A stretch of DNA of 6,902 nt, from contig CAMWLB010000164.1 of NCBI GenBank assembly GCA_947174985.1, forward strand, positions 1-6,902, given 5' to 3'. Every line of letters starts with the position of its first letter. Position 1 is the first letter of the stretch. This document shows positions 6,488 to 6,902 of this stretch, one piece after another. The notes under the pieces are model-generated. The model ran no database searches and was not told the DNA's origin. It was given only the letters and a program-made list of their open reading frames with translations. This DNA comes from an uncultured Lachnospiraceae bacterium (lineage in GTDB: Bacteria; Bacillota; Clostridia; Lachnospirales; Lachnospiraceae). The translations under genes and the position numbers were made by a program.

Positions 6488-6516
6488 TTGACACGCCCCC
6501 CCTTTTTTGATATTAT
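6488..6516 (+). promoter_or_regulatory. Strong sigma-A promoter of the tRNA-Ser pair
   Basis: A perfect -35 box TTGACA (6488-6493) and TATTAT (6511-6516, 5 of 6) are separated by exactly 17 bp. Transcription would start near 6523, about 26 nt before the first tRNA. The spacer contains a run of seven C followed by six T (6496-6508), which is unusual for a promoter spacer. Confidence 0.8.
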
Positions 6517-6521
6517 AAATC

Positions 6522-6543
6522 TTGCGCTGAGTAAACGGCGCAA
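6522..6543 (+). other. Short inverted repeat in the tRNA leader
   Basis: TTGCGC (6522-6527) and GCGCAA (6538-6543) are perfect 6-bp arms around a 10-nt loop. They sit at the predicted transcription start and end 5 nt before the first tRNA. It may fold in the 5' leader that RNase P removes; a specific function is not evident. Confidence 0.4.
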
Positions 6544-6548
6544 CGCTT

Positions 6549-6634
6549 GGAGAGGTATCGAAGTGGTCATAACGAGGCGGTCTTGAAAACCGTTTGTCCG
6601 CAAGGGCGCGTGGGTTCGAATCCCACCCTCTCCG
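6549..6634 (+). tRNA. tRNA-Ser (anticodon UGA)
   Basis: The full class II cloverleaf can be drawn. The acceptor stem GGAGAGG (6549-6555) pairs with CCTCTCC (6627-6633), with discriminator G at 6634. The anticodon stem GCGGT/ACCGT encloses the loop CTTGAAA (6582-6588), with anticodon TGA at 6584-6586. A long variable arm, GTCC-GCAA-GGGC, is as expected for serine tRNA. The T arm is GTGGG-TTCGAAT-CCCAC (6610-6626). CCA is not encoded and must be added after transcription. It is the first tRNA behind the promoter at 6488-6516 and is followed after 60 nt by a second serine tRNA. Confidence 0.96.
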
Positions 6635-6694
6635 CTTTAGATGTCTCTCCCCGGTAGTTTTTATTCATAGGGAAGAGTAAAATCAACCTCATTT

Positions 6695-6783
6695 GGAGAA
6701 GTACCCAAGAGGTCGAAGGGACACCCCTGGAAAGGGTGCAGGTCGTTAATAGCGGCGCGAGGGTTCAAATCCCTCCTTCTCCG
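6695..6783 (+). tRNA. tRNA-Ser (anticodon GGA)
   Basis: The acceptor stem GGAGAAG (6695-6701) pairs with CTTCTCC (6776-6782), with discriminator G at 6783. The anticodon stem CACCC/GGGTG encloses the loop CTGGAAA (6727-6733), with anticodon GGA at 6729-6731, reading UCC and UCU. A long variable arm (6739-6758) marks it as class II. The T arm is GAGGG-TTCAAAT-CCCTC (6759-6775). CCA is not encoded. No promoter or terminator is seen in the 60 nt between the two genes, so both probably come from one precursor and are separated by RNase P and 3' processing. Confidence 0.96.
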
Positions 6784-6902
6784 TTTGGCAGCTTCTACCG
6801 ATAGCGATAGAAACTTCCATATCAGCGTTTCAAAAGCGGAAGCTTAAGGAACAGAGAACCTTGACAAAAAAACAGCAGTGCAGCCCTGAAAATTCCTAAA
6901 AA
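6784..6902. other. Non-coding tail after the tRNA genes
   Basis: No gene is recognised. TTCTACCG (6793-6800) and CGATAGAA (6805-6812) form an 8-bp stem with one C-A mismatch and an ATAG loop. No T-run follows it, so it is not a convincing terminator. A lone TTGACA at 6861-6866 has no -10 partner at a suitable distance inside the window. Confidence 0.4.

Noticed and set aside
6784..6844. Terminator after the tRNA pair
   Set aside because: The hairpin at 6793-6812 has a mismatch and no T-run, and the longer AGCTTC/GAAGCT pairing (6790-6795 with 6839-6844) has a very large loop.
6861..6902. Promoter after the tRNA genes based on TTGACA at 6861
   Set aside because: No -10-like hexamer occurs 16-18 bp downstream; the only AT-rich candidate is about 30 bp away at the window end.
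1..6902. CRISPR array, insertion sequence or prophage genes
   Set aside because: No regularly spaced repeats, transposase, integrase or phage-like coding sequence is seen on either strand.

Overview
The window looks like a carbohydrate-utilisation locus of a Gram-positive Firmicute, most likely a gut Clostridia/Lachnospiraceae member. The grounds are a lipoprotein sugar-binding protein of the LplA/YtcQ type, strong AGGAGG-like ribosome binding sites, a TTG start, a candidate cre-like operator, and tandem tRNA-Ser genes without encoded CCA. The taxon is an inference from style and gene content, not from a marker gene.

Layout, all genes on the + strand. Positions 1-162 are an AT-rich control region with two overlapping sigma-A-like promoters, an upstream 10-bp inverted repeat and a cre/LacI-type operator candidate. 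Next come a lipoprotein solute-binding protein (163-1746), a long intercistronic hairpin without a U-tract (1770-1814), two permeases (1856-2812 and 2828-3670), and a cytoplasmic SGNH esterase of the rhamnogalacturonan acetylesterase (CE12) type (3695-4387). A terminator-like hairpin (4426-4458) follows. Sixteen nt after it, at a TTG codon (4475-6412), starts a 645-residue protein that joins N-terminal ankyrin-like repeats to a GH43 glycosidase with a C-terminal beta-sandwich domain. After a short non-coding gap, a strong promoter drives two class II tRNA-Ser genes, anticodons UGA and GGA. The last 119 bases hold no recognisable gene.

How the genes work together (inference from families): the lipoprotein captures an oligosaccharide outside the cell, the two permeases form the channel, and an ATPase encoded elsewhere (MsmX-type, shared) would power import. 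In the cytoplasm the esterase removes acetyl groups and the GH43 enzyme releases arabinose, xylose or a related terminal sugar. The esterase family favours acetylated rhamnogalacturonan-I fragments of pectin. Acetylated (arabino)xylo-oligosaccharides are a serious alternative, because CE12 and GH43 enzymes also serve xylan.

The most unusual element is the ankyrin-GH43 fusion: a eukaryote-style protein-interaction module on an apparently cytoplasmic glycosidase. The most notable regulatory points are the hairpin between binding protein and permeases, and the hairpin placed directly before the fusion gene.
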